Positions 34,888-43,889 of a stretch of 64,000 nt of DNA are shown here, in pieces (the first letter of the stretch is position 1; each line of letters begins with the position of its first letter). This DNA is from Caulobacteraceae bacterium (lineage in GTDB: Bacteria > Pseudomonadota > Alphaproteobacteria > Caulobacterales > Caulobacteraceae), in NCBI GenBank assembly GCA_947475415.1, contig CANJLH010000011.1, forward strand, positions 1-64,000, written 5' to 3'. A program made the translations under genes and the position numbers. The notes beneath the pieces are model-generated. The model saw nothing but the letters and a program-made list of their open reading frames with translations, did not search any database and was not told where the DNA came from.

Positions 34888-36447
34888 ATGTCGGACTGGT
34901 CAGACGGCTATGTAACGGACGTTCAATACACCAGCGGATTCTACCGTGAACTTGCGCCGAGTTATCTGGCGTTCACGTGCCTGCTGAGGGGGGTCCAGCC
35001 GCCCCAATGTGGACCAGGCGCCCGCTACCTGGAGCTGGGCTGTGGCCAAGGGTTCAGCACGAACCTGTTGGCGGCCGCCAATCCCGAAATGGACTTTCTG
35101 GGTGTTGATTTCATGCCAGGCCAAATCGCCAACGCCCGGCGGCTGGCGACCGAGGCAGGCCTGCGCAACGTAAGTTTCGAGGACTACAGTTTTGAACATA
35201 TGGCGCAGATTGCGCCTGACCGGTTGGAGCCATTTGATTTCATTGTGCTGCACGGAATCTTGTCGTGGATCAGCGACGAGAACCGCGGTCACATCGTGCG
35301 CATTCTTGATCGGTTTCTGAAGCCGGGCGGCGTCGCCTATGTTTCCTACAACTGCCTTCCCGGGTGGGCGCCACTCGCCCCGATCCAACATTATCTGCGC
35401 GAATATTCCCTGCGGTTTCCGGGGCAGCCGGTAGAGCAGGCTGCGAAAGGGCTCGCCGACGCCAAGGTATTGGCGGCAGGCGGCGGCGCCTTCTTCGCAC
35501 AAAATCCTCACGTCCGAAAAAGGATCGAGGCGGTCGAGTTACAGAATCCAAGTTACCTCGTGCACGAATACCTGCATGCGCATTGGCGAGCATTCCACCA
35601 TGCCGATTTGGCCCGTGAACTCAATGCGGCCCGCCTGGACTTCGTCGGGTCGGCGACCCTGGCGGAGAATTTCGTCGAATTGTCGGTCCCCGATAATCTG
35701 ATCGAGAAGGTGCGGTCGGCCGGCGATGCGGCGTGGCGCGAGACCCTGCTTGACTACGCGGGCTTCAAACACTTCCGGCGCGACATCTATGTTCGGGGCG
35801 CTAGCCCGCTTGTGCCGCCCGCGCGCAAGCGGATGCTGGATGCGACACGGTTCGCCCTGACCGCGCCGGCGGCCGAGGTGGGCCTGCGGTTCAAGACGCC
35901 GATGGGCGACGTCGACGGGATCGAGTCCCTATACCGGCCGATCGTGGGCCTGTTGTCCGAGGCGAGCGCGACGTTCCGGGAGATCGTTCAGCTCCCAGCC
36001 CTTGCCGGGGCGACGGCGGCGGCGATGGAACAGGCGGTGGCCCTGCTGGTCGGCGCCCAGCAGGTCGCGCCACTTGACGGGGGCGCGCGGGATGAGGGGC
36101 CGGCCCAAAGATTCAACGCCGTGGTCGCCGGGCGAATCGAGGATGGCGAGACGCTGGGCTACCTGGCCTCGCCCAGGACGGGAAACGGCGTCCGCGTTTC
36201 GACCGCAGATTTGCTGGGCCATGTCGCGCTGCTCAGAGGTGTCAGCGATCTGGAAACAGTCGTCGAATTCAGTGGTCTGGTCCTGGAACGCGCCGGTCGA
36301 CGACTGATGAAGGATGGGAAAGCCCTGGAGGCCGGCGCGGAAACTGAGTCGGAATTGCGTCAGCAATTGCATCGCTATTTTGAGCAGCGCGCCAAGCTAT
36401 ACCGCGGGTTGGGCGTGCTGCCCGAAGCGAACGTCCTGAATCTGTAA
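34888..36447 (+). CDS. SAM methyltransferase with a methyltransferase-regulatory domain (PF10119-like)
   Basis: This 519-residue cytoplasmic protein has a class I SAM-binding domain (YLELGCGQGFSTNLLAAANP, about residues 47-66; DFIVLHGILSW near 120) followed by a predicted MethyTransf_Reg domain (about 220-300, FVELSVPDNLI) and a long C-terminal helical region. The N-terminus MSDWSDGYVTDVQYTSGFY is typical of this family, whose known or proposed targets include surface proteins and lipopolysaccharide. GGGAG lies 8 bases before the ATG. It is 324 bases upstream of the giant repeat gene and on the same strand, so modification of that protein is possible but unproven. Confidence 0.85.
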   Translation: MSDWSDGYVTDVQYTSGFYRELAPSYLAFTCLLRGVQPPQCGPGARYLELGCGQGFSTNLLAAANPEMDFLGVDFMPGQIANARRLATEAGLRNVSFEDYSFEHMAQIAPDRLEPFDFIVLHGILSWISDENRGHIVRILDRFLKPGGVAYVSYNCLPGWAPLAPIQHYLREYSLRFPGQPVEQAAKGLADAKVLAAGGGAFFAQNPHVRKRIEAVELQNPSYLVHEYLHAHWRAFHHADLARELNAARLDFVGSATLAENFVELSVPDNLIEKVRSAGDAAWRETLLDYAGFKHFRRDIYVRGASPLVPPARKRMLDATRFALTAPAAEVGLRFKTPMGDVDGIESLYRPIVGLLSEASATFREIVQLPALAGATAAAMEQAVALLVGAQQVAPLDGGARDEGPAQRFNAVVAGRIEDGETLGYLASPRTGNGVRVSTADLLGHVALLRGVSDLETVVEFSGLVLERAGRRLMKDGKALEAGAETESELRQQLHRYFEQRAKLYRGLGVLPEANVLNL

Positions 36448-36499
36448 ATTAAAAAATCATAAAGTGTGGGAAACCGGAAGAATAACATGGTTAACATTA

Positions 36500-36514
36500 T
36501 TAAAAATCAATTAA
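36500..36514. promoter_or_regulatory. CtrA-box-like site TTAA-N7-TTAA before the giant repeat gene
   Basis: TTAAAAATCAATTAA is a perfect TTAA-N7-TTAA. A third TTAA at 36491 is spaced 5 bases from the first. The site lies about 260 bases before the ATG at 36772. In Caulobacter, CtrA binds this pattern at pilus, flagellar and holdfast-related promoters. Confidence 0.55.
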
Positions 36515-36744
36515 GCGTTGCGCCAAAACAGGACAATCTGTAGGAACAACGATTGTGAATATTTGATGTTACATGCGAAACCAATTGCGGGCGGCGCGAC
36601 GCGGGCCTAAGACTGTGTTTGAGCCAGTTCGCGCCAGTTTTTGGCCGCGTTTGGCTCAGCTGGAGTTCGCGGCGATCGATTCGCCCAGTACGGGTATTGG
36701 CCGGCGCCCATCCGGGGAGGGCGACGGCCGGTCGGGCGCGGCGG

Positions 36745-36763
36745 CTCCTGGCTCAGCAGGAGG
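36745..36763 (+). promoter_or_regulatory. hairpin covering the ribosome-binding site of the giant gene
   Basis: CTCCTG (36745-36750) can pair with CAGGAG (36757-36762) across a 6-base loop. The second arm contains most of the only ribosome-binding site (AGGAGG, 36758-36763), eight bases before the ATG. Confidence 0.4.
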
Positions 36764-36771
36764 GCTAGGCA

Positions 36772-39700
36772 ATGACCGTATTCAATCTCGAGACCGCAAC
36801 CGGCGATTCCGCTTCGGACGGCGCGGCCGCCAACGGCGTCGAACTCATCAATGGGGCGTACTGGCAGTTCGCCACGCCCGGCAATTCGGGCACGGGGCAG
36901 TACTTCACCTTCCTGGCCGTCCAGGACAAGAGTGTCGAAGAGGGCTACAACACCAACGCGACTGGGGTCCTGGACAACGATGATTCCAAGACCGATGCCA
37001 TTCCAGTCTCCGCGCTTGTAACCGTCACCAATCCCGGCAACGGCATCCCTAACGGTTCCTACTTCGTGTTCCGGATGGACATGAACGAACCGAACAGCGG
37101 CCAGCAGGGCGCGCTGACGTTGGATGCGTTCAAGATTTTCACATCGGCGAATCCGGCGCTGGCGGGCGCGAATTTCTCCGATGCCAACGAGGCCGACCCT
37201 GCCGGCTTTACTCTGCGCTACAACCTTGATGGGGCGGGTGACAACAGCATCCTGCTCATGGACCACTCGAGCGGCAGCGGCACCGACGACTACATTATTT
37301 ACGTTCCAACGTCGCTGATCCCGAGCGGCGCCTATATGACGGTGTACACCCGCTTCTCGAACGTCGATTCCGGATTCGAAGAAATTCGCGTCCGCGCGTT
37401 CGAAGGCGCCCCGGTCATCGGGATCACCAAGACGGTCACCTCGGTGACCGGCGGCGTGGGCGCCGGCAACCTGTCCGCGGACAGCCCCGGCGACATCATC
37501 AACTATCAGGTCAAGGTCTCCAACACCGGCACGGTAGGCGCGACCGGCGTCCAGGTGACGGACAAACTCGAGAGCGGAGCCTTGACGTCCGGGCTGACGC
37601 TGACCTCGGGTGACACCAATTCTGACGGCATACTCGATGTGGGCGAGACCTGGGTCTACACCGGTTCCTACACCGTCACCCAGGCCGACCTGAACACCAA
37701 GGGCGGCGGCGACCTTGATATCGACAACACCGCCTCGGTGACGACGGCGCAGACCCCGACGCCGCTCAACGCGTCAACATCCTCGCCTCTGGTCTACAAC
37801 CCCAGCTTCACCATCGCCAAGACGGTGACCTCGGTGACCGGCGGCGTGGGCTCCGGCAGCCTGACGGCGGACAACGCCGGCGACGTGATCAACTACCAGG
37901 TGGTGGTCAAGAACACCGGCAACATCGACCTGCACGGCACAATCGCCGACAAGCTGGAGAACGGCGCGCTTTCCAGCGGCCTGACGCTGACCTCCGGCGA
38001 CACCGACTTGGATAACGTCCTGGATGTGGGCGAGACCTGGACCTACACGGGGTCCTATACGGTCAAACAGGCCGACATCACCGGCAAGGGCGGCGGTGAC
38101 GGCGACATCGACAACACCGCCACCTTCACGACCACAGAGGCAGGCTCAGCCAGCGCGACCACTGCTTCCCCGCTCCTTTACAACCCCAGTTTCTCGATCC
38201 TCAAGACGGTGACCTCGGTGACCGGCGGCGTGGGCTCCGGCAGCCTGACGGCCGACAGCGCCGGTGACGTGATCAACTACCAGGTGGTGGTCAAGAACAC
38301 CGGCAACATCGACCTGCACGGCACAATCGCCGACAAGCTGGAAAACGGCGGCTTGACCAGCGGTCTGACGCTGGTGGCGGGTGGGGACGTTGATGCCGAC
38401 GGCGTCCTGGATGTGGGCGAAACCTGGACCTACACCGGATCCTATTCAGTCAAGCAGTCCGATCTGAACGGCAAGGGCGGCGGCGACAGCGACATCGACA
38501 ATACCGCGACTTTCACGACAACCGAGGCAGGCTCGGCGAGTTCGTCAACGTCCTCCCCCCTGGCCTATCTCCCCAGTTTCTCGATCCAGAAGACTGTGAC
38601 GTCGGTGACTGGCGGCGCAGGAACTGGCAGCCTCTTCGCCGATAACGCTGGCGACGTCGTCAATTATCAGGTGGTGGTCAAGAATACCGGCGACATTGAT
38701 CTGACCGGGACTTCTATTGTTGACAAGCTGGAGGGCAATGGCCTCGCACTGACCGGGCCGACTGGGGACGGCGGCGTCATTGGCGTGCTCGAGGTCGGCG
38801 AGACCTGGACCTACACCGCCTCCTATGTTGTCACCCAGAACGATCTGAACACCAAGGGCGGCGCCGACAGCGACATCGACAACCTGGTCACCTTCACGAC
38901 CAACGAAGCGGGTTCGGGCAGCGCCTCGACCTCATCACCGCTGATCTACAACCCGAGCTTCTCGATCGCCAAGACGGTGACCTCGGTGACGGGCGGTGTT
39001 GGAACCGGCAGTCTCTATGCGGACAATGCCGGAGACGTCGTCAACTACCAGGTGGTGGTCAAGAATACCGGCGACATCGACCTGACCGGAACCTCCATTG
39101 TAGACAAGCTCGAGGGCAACGGCCTCACGCTGACCGGCCCGACCGGCGATACAGACTCTGACGGCGTTCTGGATGTGGGGGAAACCTGGACCTACACAGC
39201 GTCTTATGCCGTCACCCAGGCCGACCTCAACAACAAGGGCGGCACCGACAGCGACATCGACAATCTGGTGACGTTCACGACCAAGGAAGCCGGCTCAGGC
39301 AGCGCGACGACATCTTCGCCGCTGATCTACAACCCGAGCTTCACGATCGCGAAGACGGTCACCTCGGTGACCGGCGGGGTCGGCGCCGACAGTCTGACCG
39401 CGAACAACGCCGGCGACATCGTCAACTACCAGGTGGTGGTGAAGAACACCGGCAACATCGACCTGAATGGGACTATCTCCGACAAGGTCGAAAACGGCGC
39501 GCTCACCAGCGGTCTCACGCTGACCTCCGGCGACACCGACAGTGACAACATCCTGGATGTGGGCGAGACCTGGACTTACACGGGCGCCTACAGCGTCAAA
39601 CAGGCAGACCTGAACAACAAGGGCGGCGGCGACGGCGACCTCGACAACACGGCGACCTTCACCACCAAGGAAATCGGCTCAGCCAGCGCCACGACGTCTT

Positions 39701-42700
39701 CGCCCCTCGAATATTCGCCGAGCTTCACCATCGCCAAGACCGTGACATCGGTCACAGGCGGCGTCGGCGCCGACAGCCTGACGGCGAACAACGCCGGCGA
39801 CATCGTCAACTACCAGGTGGTGGTGAATAACACCGGCAACATCGACCTGAATGGGACTATCTCCGACAAGGTCGAAAACGGCGCGCTCACCAGTGGTCTC
39901 ACGCTGACCTCCGGCGACACCGACAGTGATGGCGTCCTGGATGTGGGCGAGACCTGGACCTACACGGGCGCCTACAGTGTCTTGCAGGCAGATCTGAACA
40001 GCAAGGGCGGCGGCGACGGCGACCTCGATAACACGGCGACCTTCACCACCAAGGAAATCGGCTCAGCCAGCGCCACGACGTCTTCGCCCCTCGAATATTC
40101 GCCGAGCTTCACCATCGCCAAGACGGTGACCTCGGTAACCGGCGGGGCGGGTCTCACCGCAGACAGCGCCGGCGACCTGATCAACTACCAGGTCGTAGTC
40201 AAGAACACCGGCAATATCGACATCCATGGAACGATCTCGGATAAGGTCGAGGGTGTCTCCCTGACCAGCGGTCTGACGTTGGCTTCCGGCGACCTCGACT
40301 CGGATAACGTCTTGGATGTGGGTGAGACTTGGACCTACACCGGCGCCTATTCGGTCCTGCAGTCGGACTTCAACACCAAGGGCGGCGGCGACGGGATCAT
40401 CACCAACACCGCGACCTTCACGACGACGGAAGCCGGCTCGGCGAGCGCCACCACCTCATCGCCGCTGACCTATACGCCCAGCTTCACGATCCTGAAGACC
40501 GTGACTTCGGTCACAGGCGGGTCAGGAAATTCCGCCGACAGCGCCGGTGACGTGATCAACTACCAGGTGGTGGTCAAGAACACCGGCAACGTCGACCTCA
40601 CAGGCACTTCGATCACCGACAAGCTGGAAGGCGGTGGCCTGGCATTGGCCGGCCCCAGCGGCGACATTGATTCCGATGGCGTGCTCGATGCGGGCGAGAC
40701 CTGGACCTACACCGGCTCCTACACGGTCACCCAGGCCGATTTCAACGGTAAGGGTGGCGGTGACAGCGACATCGACAACGCCGCAACCTTCACCACCAAG
40801 GAAGCGGGCTCAGGGAGTTCGTCGACCTCGACCGCTTTGACCTACACCCCCAGTTTCTCCATCCAGAAGACCGTGACGTCGGTAACCGGTGGCGTCGGCA
40901 CTGGCAGCCTCTACGCAGACAATGCCGGCGACGTGATCAACTATCAGGTGGTGGTGAAGAACACCGGCAACATTGACCTGACAGGCACGTCGATCTCCGA
41001 CACGCTGGAGGGCGGCGCCCTGACCACTGGCCTGACGCTGGCGTCGGGTGATACGGATGGTGATCAAATCCTGGATGTGGGCGAGGTCTGGACCTACACG
41101 GGCTCCTACACGGTCAAGCAGTCGGACTTCTCCAGCAACGGCGTCACTGGCGATGGCGACATCGACAACACCGCGACCTTCGTCACCAAAGAAGCCGGAT
41201 CTGCGAGTTCTTCGACCTCGTCGCCGTTGTTGCTTGTTCCAAGCTTCTCAATTCTGAAGACGGTGACGTCCGTGACCGGTGGCGTCGGCAATTCCGCCGA
41301 CAGCGTCGGTGACAAGATCAACTATCAGGTGGTGGTCAAGAACACCGGCAACGTCGACCTGACTGGCGGCCTGATCTCCGACAAGCTGGAAAACAATGGC
41401 CTGGCCCTCACCGGCCCCAGCGGCGACACCGATAGCGATGGCGTCCTGGATGTTGGCGAGACCTGGACCTACACGGGTTCCTACACGGTCACCCAGGCGG
41501 ATCTGAATTCCAAGGGCGGCGGTGACGGCGATATCGACAACACCGCCACCTTCACCACCAAGGAGTCCGGGTCCGGCAGCTCAACCACCTCGACCTCACT
41601 GGTCTACGACCCGAAGTTCACCATCCAGAAAACGGTCGTCTCGGTGACGGGCGGCGTCGGAACCGGGAGCCTTTACGCCGACAACAAGGGTGACATCATC
41701 AATTACCAGGTGGTGGTGAAGAACACCGGCAACATCGACCTGACCGGCACGTCGATTTCCGACAAGCTGGAAAACGGTTCGCTGACCACTGGCCTGACAT
41801 TGCTCTCCGGCGACACGGACGGGGACAAGATCCTGGATGTGGGTGAAACCTGGACCTATACAGGCTCCTACACGGTCACCCAGGCGGACCTGAACACCAA
41901 GGGCGGCGGCGACCTGGATATCGACAACACGGCCACCTTCACGACCAACGAAGCCGGTTCGGCCAGTTCGTCGACGGCGTCGGGCCTCGTCTACAATCCC
42001 AGCCTTTCGATCGTGAAGACCGTCACCGACGTCATCGGCGGTTCCGGCAACATGGTCGACAGCGCCGGCGACGTGGTGAAGTACCAGATTGTCGTCAAGA
42101 ACACCGGTAACATCGACCTGACCAACGTCTCCGTCACTGACAAGTTGGAAGGGACCGGGCTTTCGCTCACCCAGACCAACAACGGCAACGGCGACGCCAT
42201 CCTTCAGGTTGGTGAAAGCTGGACCTACACAGCCTCCTACACGGTCGTGGCGGCCGACATCACCGGCAATGGGGGCGGTGATGGCGACATTGACAACATC
42301 GGCTACGTCACCAGCACCGAGGCGCCGGGACCGTTCAGCTCGGCTGTCTCAACTGATATCCGCGTCGGTCCCGGCGTTCGGACGCCGGGCTTCTGGCTCA
42401 GCCCGAACGGTCTGACCTTCTGGGATGGCGTCGCCAACAACCAGACCAAGTCCGGCCCGAACTTCGCGACTCACGAACTGCTGTACTCGATCCAGGGCAA
42501 GGGAACCGGTCTGCTGGTTGGCGACTGGAATGGGAACGGGCAAACCGATGTTGGCGAATCCACGCTTTACATCAAGCTGTCGGACGCCCTGACGATCCTC
42601 GACGCCTCGCAAAAGCAGCAGGGCGACGGCCGCTACGTGCTGGGCCGCGATGTGATCGCGACCTGGCTGAACTACCTGGCCGGCAACGGCACGGGCGCCG

Positions 42701-42978
42701 CAAACGATCCGACCAGTCCGCACCACCTGATCGACGACGCCGTGTTGTGGTTCAAGGATGTGACAGCTGACCACAGTGCGGATCTGACCGTGGCCGAACT
42801 CGCGACGGGAGCGATTTCGACCAATAGCGCTCTGTGGAAGTCGCCGATCGTCGCCAACCCGCCGAGCCTTCCCTATGCGGTCGACCACCCGGCCGCGACG
42901 CTGCACACCTGGCTCGACGCTTACAACAACACCGGCATGATCGCCGGAAAGACCTACGCAAACGACGGCGATATCTGA
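36772..42978 (+). CDS. giant repeat protein: 13 tandem ~127-residue repeats with calcium-loop motifs
   Basis: This 2068-residue protein has no classical signal peptide. Residues 1-213 form a unique N-terminal region. From about 214 to 1865 come 13 tandem repeats of 124-130 residues, each starting near (S/F)xIxKTVTSVTGG and containing NYQVVVKNTG, DKLEN, a DxDxDGxLDVGE loop, TWTYTGSYTV and KGGGDxDIDNTATFTT. They look like DUF11/DUF7507-type Ig-like surface repeats. Most carry an intact EF-hand/thrombospondin-3-like Ca2+ loop; repeat 4 is degenerate. Residues 1866-2068 form a unique C-terminus with TPGFW and another Ca-loop (DWNGNGQTDVGE). It is probably a secreted or surface protein; type I export is a guess from the missing signal. 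AGGAGG precedes the ATG. Confidence 0.88.
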   Translation: MTVFNLETATGDSASDGAAANGVELINGAYWQFATPGNSGTGQYFTFLAVQDKSVEEGYNTNATGVLDNDDSKTDAIPVSALVTVTNPGNGIPNGSYFVFRMDMNEPNSGQQGALTLDAFKIFTSANPALAGANFSDANEADPAGFTLRYNLDGAGDNSILLMDHSSGSGTDDYIIYVPTSLIPSGAYMTVYTRFSNVDSGFEEIRVRAFEGAPVIGITKTVTSVTGGVGAGNLSADSPGDIINYQVKVSNTGTVGATGVQVTDKLESGALTSGLTLTSGDTNSDGILDVGETWVYTGSYTVTQADLNTKGGGDLDIDNTASVTTAQTPTPLNASTSSPLVYNPSFTIAKTVTSVTGGVGSGSLTADNAGDVINYQVVVKNTGNIDLHGTIADKLENGALSSGLTLTSGDTDLDNVLDVGETWTYTGSYTVKQADITGKGGGDGDIDNTATFTTTEAGSASATTASPLLYNPSFSILKTVTSVTGGVGSGSLTADSAGDVINYQVVVKNTGNIDLHGTIADKLENGGLTSGLTLVAGGDVDADGVLDVGETWTYTGSYSVKQSDLNGKGGGDSDIDNTATFTTTEAGSASSSTSSPLAYLPSFSIQKTVTSVTGGAGTGSLFADNAGDVVNYQVVVKNTGDIDLTGTSIVDKLEGNGLALTGPTGDGGVIGVLEVGETWTYTASYVVTQNDLNTKGGADSDIDNLVTFTTNEAGSGSASTSSPLIYNPSFSIAKTVTSVTGGVGTGSLYADNAGDVVNYQVVVKNTGDIDLTGTSIVDKLEGNGLTLTGPTGDTDSDGVLDVGETWTYTASYAVTQADLNNKGGTDSDIDNLVTFTTKEAGSGSATTSSPLIYNPSFTIAKTVTSVTGGVGADSLTANNAGDIVNYQVVVKNTGNIDLNGTISDKVENGALTSGLTLTSGDTDSDNILDVGETWTYTGAYSVKQADLNNKGGGDGDLDNTATFTTKEIGSASATTSSPLEYSPSFTIAKTVTSVTGGVGADSLTANNAGDIVNYQVVVNNTGNIDLNGTISDKVENGALTSGLTLTSGDTDSDGVLDVGETWTYTGAYSVLQADLNSKGGGDGDLDNTATFTTKEIGSASATTSSPLEYSPSFTIAKTVTSVTGGAGLTADSAGDLINYQVVVKNTGNIDIHGTISDKVEGVSLTSGLTLASGDLDSDNVLDVGETWTYTGAYSVLQSDFNTKGGGDGIITNTATFTTTEAGSASATTSSPLTYTPSFTILKTVTSVTGGSGNSADSAGDVINYQVVVKNTGNVDLTGTSITDKLEGGGLALAGPSGDIDSDGVLDAGETWTYTGSYTVTQADFNGKGGGDSDIDNAATFTTKEAGSGSSSTSTALTYTPSFSIQKTVTSVTGGVGTGSLYADNAGDVINYQVVVKNTGNIDLTGTSISDTLEGGALTTGLTLASGDTDGDQILDVGEVWTYTGSYTVKQSDFSSNGVTGDGDIDNTATFVTKEAGSASSSTSSPLLLVPSFSILKTVTSVTGGVGNSADSVGDKINYQVVVKNTGNVDLTGGLISDKLENNGLALTGPSGDTDSDGVLDVGETWTYTGSYTVTQADLNSKGGGDGDIDNTATFTTKESGSGSSTTSTSLVYDPKFTIQKTVVSVTGGVGTGSLYADNKGDIINYQVVVKNTGNIDLTGTSISDKLENGSLTTGLTLLSGDTDGDKILDVGETWTYTGSYTVTQADLNTKGGGDLDIDNTATFTTNEAGSASSSTASGLVYNPSLSIVKTVTDVIGGSGNMVDSAGDVVKYQIVVKNTGNIDLTNVSVTDKLEGTGLSLTQTNNGNGDAILQVGESWTYTASYTVVAADITGNGGGDGDIDNIGYVTSTEAPGPFSSAVSTDIRVGPGVRTPGFWLSPNGLTFWDGVANNQTKSGPNFATHELLYSIQGKGTGLLVGDWNGNGQTDVGESTLYIKLSDALTILDASQKQQGDGRYVLGRDVIATWLNYLAGNGTGAANDPTSPHHLIDDAVLWFKDVTADHSADLTVAELATGAISTNSALWKSPIVANPPSLPYAVDHPAATLHTWLDAYNNTGMIAGKTYANDGDI
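37414..42370 (+). repeat. 13 tandem ~384-bp coding repeats
   Basis: Repeat starts are near 37414, 37804, 38188, 38575, 38956, 39337, 39721, 40105, 40480, 40852, 41242, 41614 and 42001; periods are 372-390 bp, all multiples of three. Repeats 6 and 7 (39337 and 39721) share long identical DNA stretches, repeats 2-3 and 4-5 are also pairwise close, and the first and last are most diverged. Shorter units (8, 9, 11) lack part of the loop after VTGG. Confidence 0.95.
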
Positions 42979-43000
42979 GCCGACTTGGCATAGACTTTGG

Positions 43001-43036
43001 CGGCGTGGCTCAACCGGGCCACGCCGTTTCCATTTT
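43001..43036 (+). terminator. intrinsic terminator after the giant repeat gene
   Basis: CGGCGTGGC (43001-43009) pairs perfectly with GCCACGCCG (43018-43026) over an 8-base loop and is followed by TTTCCATTTT. It begins 23 bases after the stop of the giant gene. Confidence 0.8.
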
Positions 43037-43047
43037 GCGAGGCGGCC

Positions 43048-43782
43048 TTGCCCGAAAAGAAAATTCTGCTGGCGATGCCCTGCGCCCATAGCATCGTGAA
43101 GATGGGCGCGATGAAGACCATGACGGAGGTTTCCGTCGCCCTGGCCAACGCCGGATTCGCGGTCGGCCTTGCGACCGTTTCGGTGAGCGATCTCGTGCTT
43201 GCGCGAAACTATCTGGCCTCCGTGGCGCTCCGGGACGGTTGTTCTCACATCTTCTTTGTCGACTCCGACATGTGCTTTCCTGGCGACGTCGTGCTGCGGC
43301 TCCTGAATGCCGACAAGGACGTGTCGGGCCTGATCTACACCCGACGGATGCTAGACCTCGACGACGTGGTGCGACTGGCGCGCGAAAAGCCGGACGCGAC
43401 CCATGGCGAAGTGATCTCCAAGGCGTTGGACTTCGTGGTCCGCCTGCCGACCGAGGCGACTTTCAACAGCGGATTCGCCGAGGTCGAAGGCCTGGGCATG
43501 GGCGGCACGCTCATCAAGACCAGCGCCCTGCAGATAATGGTGGACAAGGGAATGGCGGAGCCGCGGGGAATGCCCGTGGCGCTGACCAAAACGGCGCTTA
43601 ACCTGTATGGCTTCTTTGACCTCTGGATAACGCCGCAGGGCGAACGCCTGAGCGAGGATTATTCATTCTGCTTCAGGTGGCGTGAGTGCGGTGGAACCGT
43701 GTGGGGCTTGGACACCGGGCAGGTCGAACACGTCGGCGATTTCACCTACATCGGCAGCCTTCGCGAGCGGACGTCCTACTGA
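43048..43782 (+). CDS. glycosyltransferase-like protein (GT-A fold, DSD motif)
   Basis: This protein of about 244 residues resembles small GT-A type glycosyltransferases: an N-terminal strand (KKILLAMPCAHSIVKMGAMKT), a nucleotide-sugar/metal motif HIFFVDSDMCFPGDVV (DSD, about residues 70-73), GLGMGGTLIKTSAL and a late SEDYSFCFRWRECG acidic motif often seen at the catalytic base position. I choose TTG at 43048 (preceded by GAGG) because the in-frame TTG at 42997 lies before a terminator hairpin and would translate it. The acceptor and sugar are unknown. It follows the giant gene and could glycosylate it or another surface polymer. Confidence 0.72.
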   Translation: MPEKKILLAMPCAHSIVKMGAMKTMTEVSVALANAGFAVGLATVSVSDLVLARNYLASVALRDGCSHIFFVDSDMCFPGDVVLRLLNADKDVSGLIYTRRMLDLDDVVRLAREKPDATHGEVISKALDFVVRLPTEATFNSGFAEVEGLGMGGTLIKTSALQIMVDKGMAEPRGMPVALTKTALNLYGFFDLWITPQGERLSEDYSFCFRWRECGGTVWGLDTGQVEHVGDFTYIGSLRERTSY

Positions 43783-43889
43783 CGGCGCCAAACGGGCTGG
43801 CGCTTTGCAGCCTCCACCCATTCTAGAGTCCACTCGCAACAAGCCCAGGATTTCAATCAACGGAGTTATGGGCGAGATTCCGAGCTGAA

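Larger units (their letters stand above)
36448..36771 (+). promoter_or_regulatory. upstream region of the giant repeat gene
   Basis: These 324 bases hold no gene. The first 120 are AT-rich and contain a CtrA-type box at 36500-36514 with an extra TTAA at 36491. The last 150 are GC-rich and probably a transcribed leader, ending in a small hairpin that includes the ribosome-binding site (36745-36763). Confidence 0.6.

Noticed and set aside
37414..42370. Regular repeats as a possible CRISPR array
   Set aside because: Unit size is about 384 bp, the frame is open throughout and no unique spacers exist; these are protein-coding repeats.
42997..43047. Longer N-terminus of the glycosyltransferase-like protein from TTG 42997
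   Set aside because: That extension would translate the terminator hairpin of the preceding gene and has no homology; GAGG supports the start at 43048.
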